Below, piece after piece: positions 12,640 through 13,223 of a stretch of DNA of 13,223 nucleotides (its first letter is position 1; each line of letters starts with the position of its first letter). This stretch comes from Lachnospiraceae bacterium (GTDB lineage Bacteria > Bacillota > Clostridia > Oscillospirales > Ruminococcaceae). The position numbers were made by a program, and so were the translations under genes. The notes under the pieces are model-generated. The model was given only the letters and a program-made list of their open reading frames with translations, was not told where the DNA came from and made no database searches. The stretch spans positions 33,935 to 47,157 of the forward strand of contig JAMPFE010000018.1 of assembly GCA_023664705.1 (NCBI GenBank), read 5' to 3'.

Positions 12640-12668
12640 ATTTTACCACATTTTATTGTGTCCGTCAA
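12640..12668 (-). promoter_or_regulatory. promoter of the nrdD-SUKH-nrdG operon
   Basis: Minus strand: TTGACG at 12668-12663, 17-bp spacer, TAAAAT at 12645-12640. The predicted start is about 12633, with a leader near 47 nt. The spacer is almost wholly occupied by NrdR box 1, so NrdR binding would exclude RNA polymerase. Confidence 0.87.
12646..12661. promoter_or_regulatory. NrdR box 1 (between -35 and -10)
   Basis: ACACAATAAAATGTGG on the coding strand matches the NrdR consensus at most positions; the left half ACACAATA is perfect and the right half departs at three bases. It fills the spacer of the nrdD promoter. Together with box 2 it predicts control by the NrdR repressor, whose gene is not in this window. 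Confidence 0.85.
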
Positions 12669-12958
12669 TATGATATTTAATTTTTGTGGATTTGTACAAA
12701 TATAGGGCAAATATCGTGATTTGCTCGGGCATAAAAGGAAAATTAGAATTTAGAGAATAGTTGTCAGCAGTCGGTTAACGGGAATAACACCGCCCTTGAG
12801 TACCCCTCGAAAAAGGGGTCCTATACAGTGAGACCACGAACGATAACATATGGTTGAAGCGCAAGAGTATTGACGCGATAAACAGCGACTCCATGCGCGC
12901 AAACCTGCGAAGGAGGAGGATAGGGAGAGGGGAAGGTAATCGGAAGAGGAAACCCGTA

Positions 12959-13025
12959 GGGGAAGGGGGAGGATTTAAGCGCGAGAGTGACGAAGAAGAG
13001 CCGCCTGCCCTCCTCCCCCTTCCCC
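12959..13025. repeat. 15-bp perfect inverted repeat in the gene-free region
   Basis: GGGGAAGGGGGAGGA (12959-12973) and TCCTCCCCCTTCCCC (13011-13025) pair without mismatch around a 37-nt loop; CCC (12953-12955) and GGG (13029-13031) may extend it. No T-tract follows, so it is not an ordinary terminator. Confidence 0.85.
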
Positions 13026-13061
13026 GAAGGGTGTCCTCTTGCACGAGGTCTGCACTTCGGG
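13023..13061. repeat. 7-bp inverted repeat overlapping the 15-bp repeat
   Basis: CCCGAAG (13023-13029) pairs with CTTCGGG (13055-13061), enclosing a small CCTC/GAGG hairpin (13035-13048). Its left arm shares three bases with the right arm of the 15-bp repeat, so the two stems cannot both form completely. Confidence 0.6.
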
Positions 13062-13177
13062 AAGCACAACATAATCCGACAAGAAATCCACCCAACGAAA
13101 AACAGCATACCACCCCCGCGACTGCAAAAAACTGCAAACTTTTCCCCCGCCAAATTAGTTAGCACTGTAAATCCCAG

Positions 13178-13206
13178 ATTTTAACATAAAATAACAGCAC
13201 TTCCAA
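13178..13206 (-). promoter_or_regulatory. possible promoter reading into the gene-free region
   Basis: Minus strand: TTGGAA at 13206-13201, 17-bp spacer, TAAAAT at 13183-13178 with TGT just before it (extended -10). The start would be near 13171 and the transcript would carry the inverted repeats. The -35 is only a four-of-six match, so this is suggestive only. Confidence 0.4.
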
Positions 13207-13223
13207 ATATTTCCACTCAAAAA

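Larger units (their letters stand above)
12669..13223. other. gene-free right end with strong inverted repeats
   Basis: This 555-bp stretch holds no open reading frame I accept. Candidate frames on both strands (up to about 120 codons) overlap each other, have poor or no ribosome-binding sites and give low-complexity proline/arginine-rich proteins. Seen instead: a purine-rich tract (12908-12973), two overlapping inverted repeats (12959-13025 and 13023-13061), a short hairpin ACCCCT/AGGGGT (12802-12819), an imperfect direct repeat beginning AAGCGC at 12857 and 12977, and a possible minus-strand promoter (13178-13206). It could encode a structured RNA or be a decayed repeat element. Confidence 0.5.

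Noticed and set aside
12775..13184. Overlapping frames on both strands in the right end (up to about 120 codons)
   Set aside because: Low-complexity, mutually overlapping, without good start signals or any family resemblance; the inverted repeats explain the odd composition better.

Overview
The window reads as a chromosomal segment of an anaerobic Firmicute, most likely a gut-type clostridium of the Ruminococcaceae/Oscillospiraceae kind. The grounds are Gram-positive ribosome-binding sites and sigma-A promoters, GC-rich genes separated by very AT-rich gaps, an oxygen-sensitive class III ribonucleotide reductase, a YerC/TrpR-like regulator, an OhrR-type peroxide sensor and several small clostridial-type proteins. 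No phage, insertion sequence or CRISPR array is visible.

Layout. Positions 1-100 hold a perfect minus-strand promoter and a leader typical of rRNA operons, with the 16S gene presumably just off the left edge. Positions 161-639 carry five minus-strand tRNA genes, transcribed Val-Asp-Phe-Gly-Cys from their own perfect promoter (669-697). Positions 715-2692 form a minus-strand operon: YerC/TrpR-like regulator, methyltransferase, Hsp33. A small plus-strand gene (2952-3152) ends at a strong hairpin shared with the convergent ohrR-gpx-TSCPD operon (3236-4504). An AGCS sodium:amino-acid symporter (4704-6377) and a bifunctional NAD(P)HX repair enzyme plus lipoprotein (6515-8632) are divergently transcribed. 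A bidirectional terminator separates the lipoprotein from an orphan TetR-family regulator (8676-9293). Positions 9452-12586 hold the anaerobic ribonucleotide reductase operon nrdD - SUKH protein - nrdG. From about 12670 to the right edge there is no convincing gene, only strong inverted repeats and a possible promoter.

Functional themes. Two operons deal with oxidative damage: OhrR with a thioredoxin-type glutathione peroxidase, and the redox-switched chaperone Hsp33. The NAD(P)HX repair enzyme mends damaged cofactor. The ribonucleotide reductase operon has a textbook pair of NrdR boxes spaced 31 bp centre to centre, one lying exactly between -35 and -10. The OhrR gene has a perfect palindrome at its transcription start. 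Least ordinary are the SUKH-family gene between nrdD and nrdG, the apparent two-cysteine form of OhrR, the TSCPD protein in the peroxide operon, and the structured gene-free right end. I see no clear new defence or mobile system.
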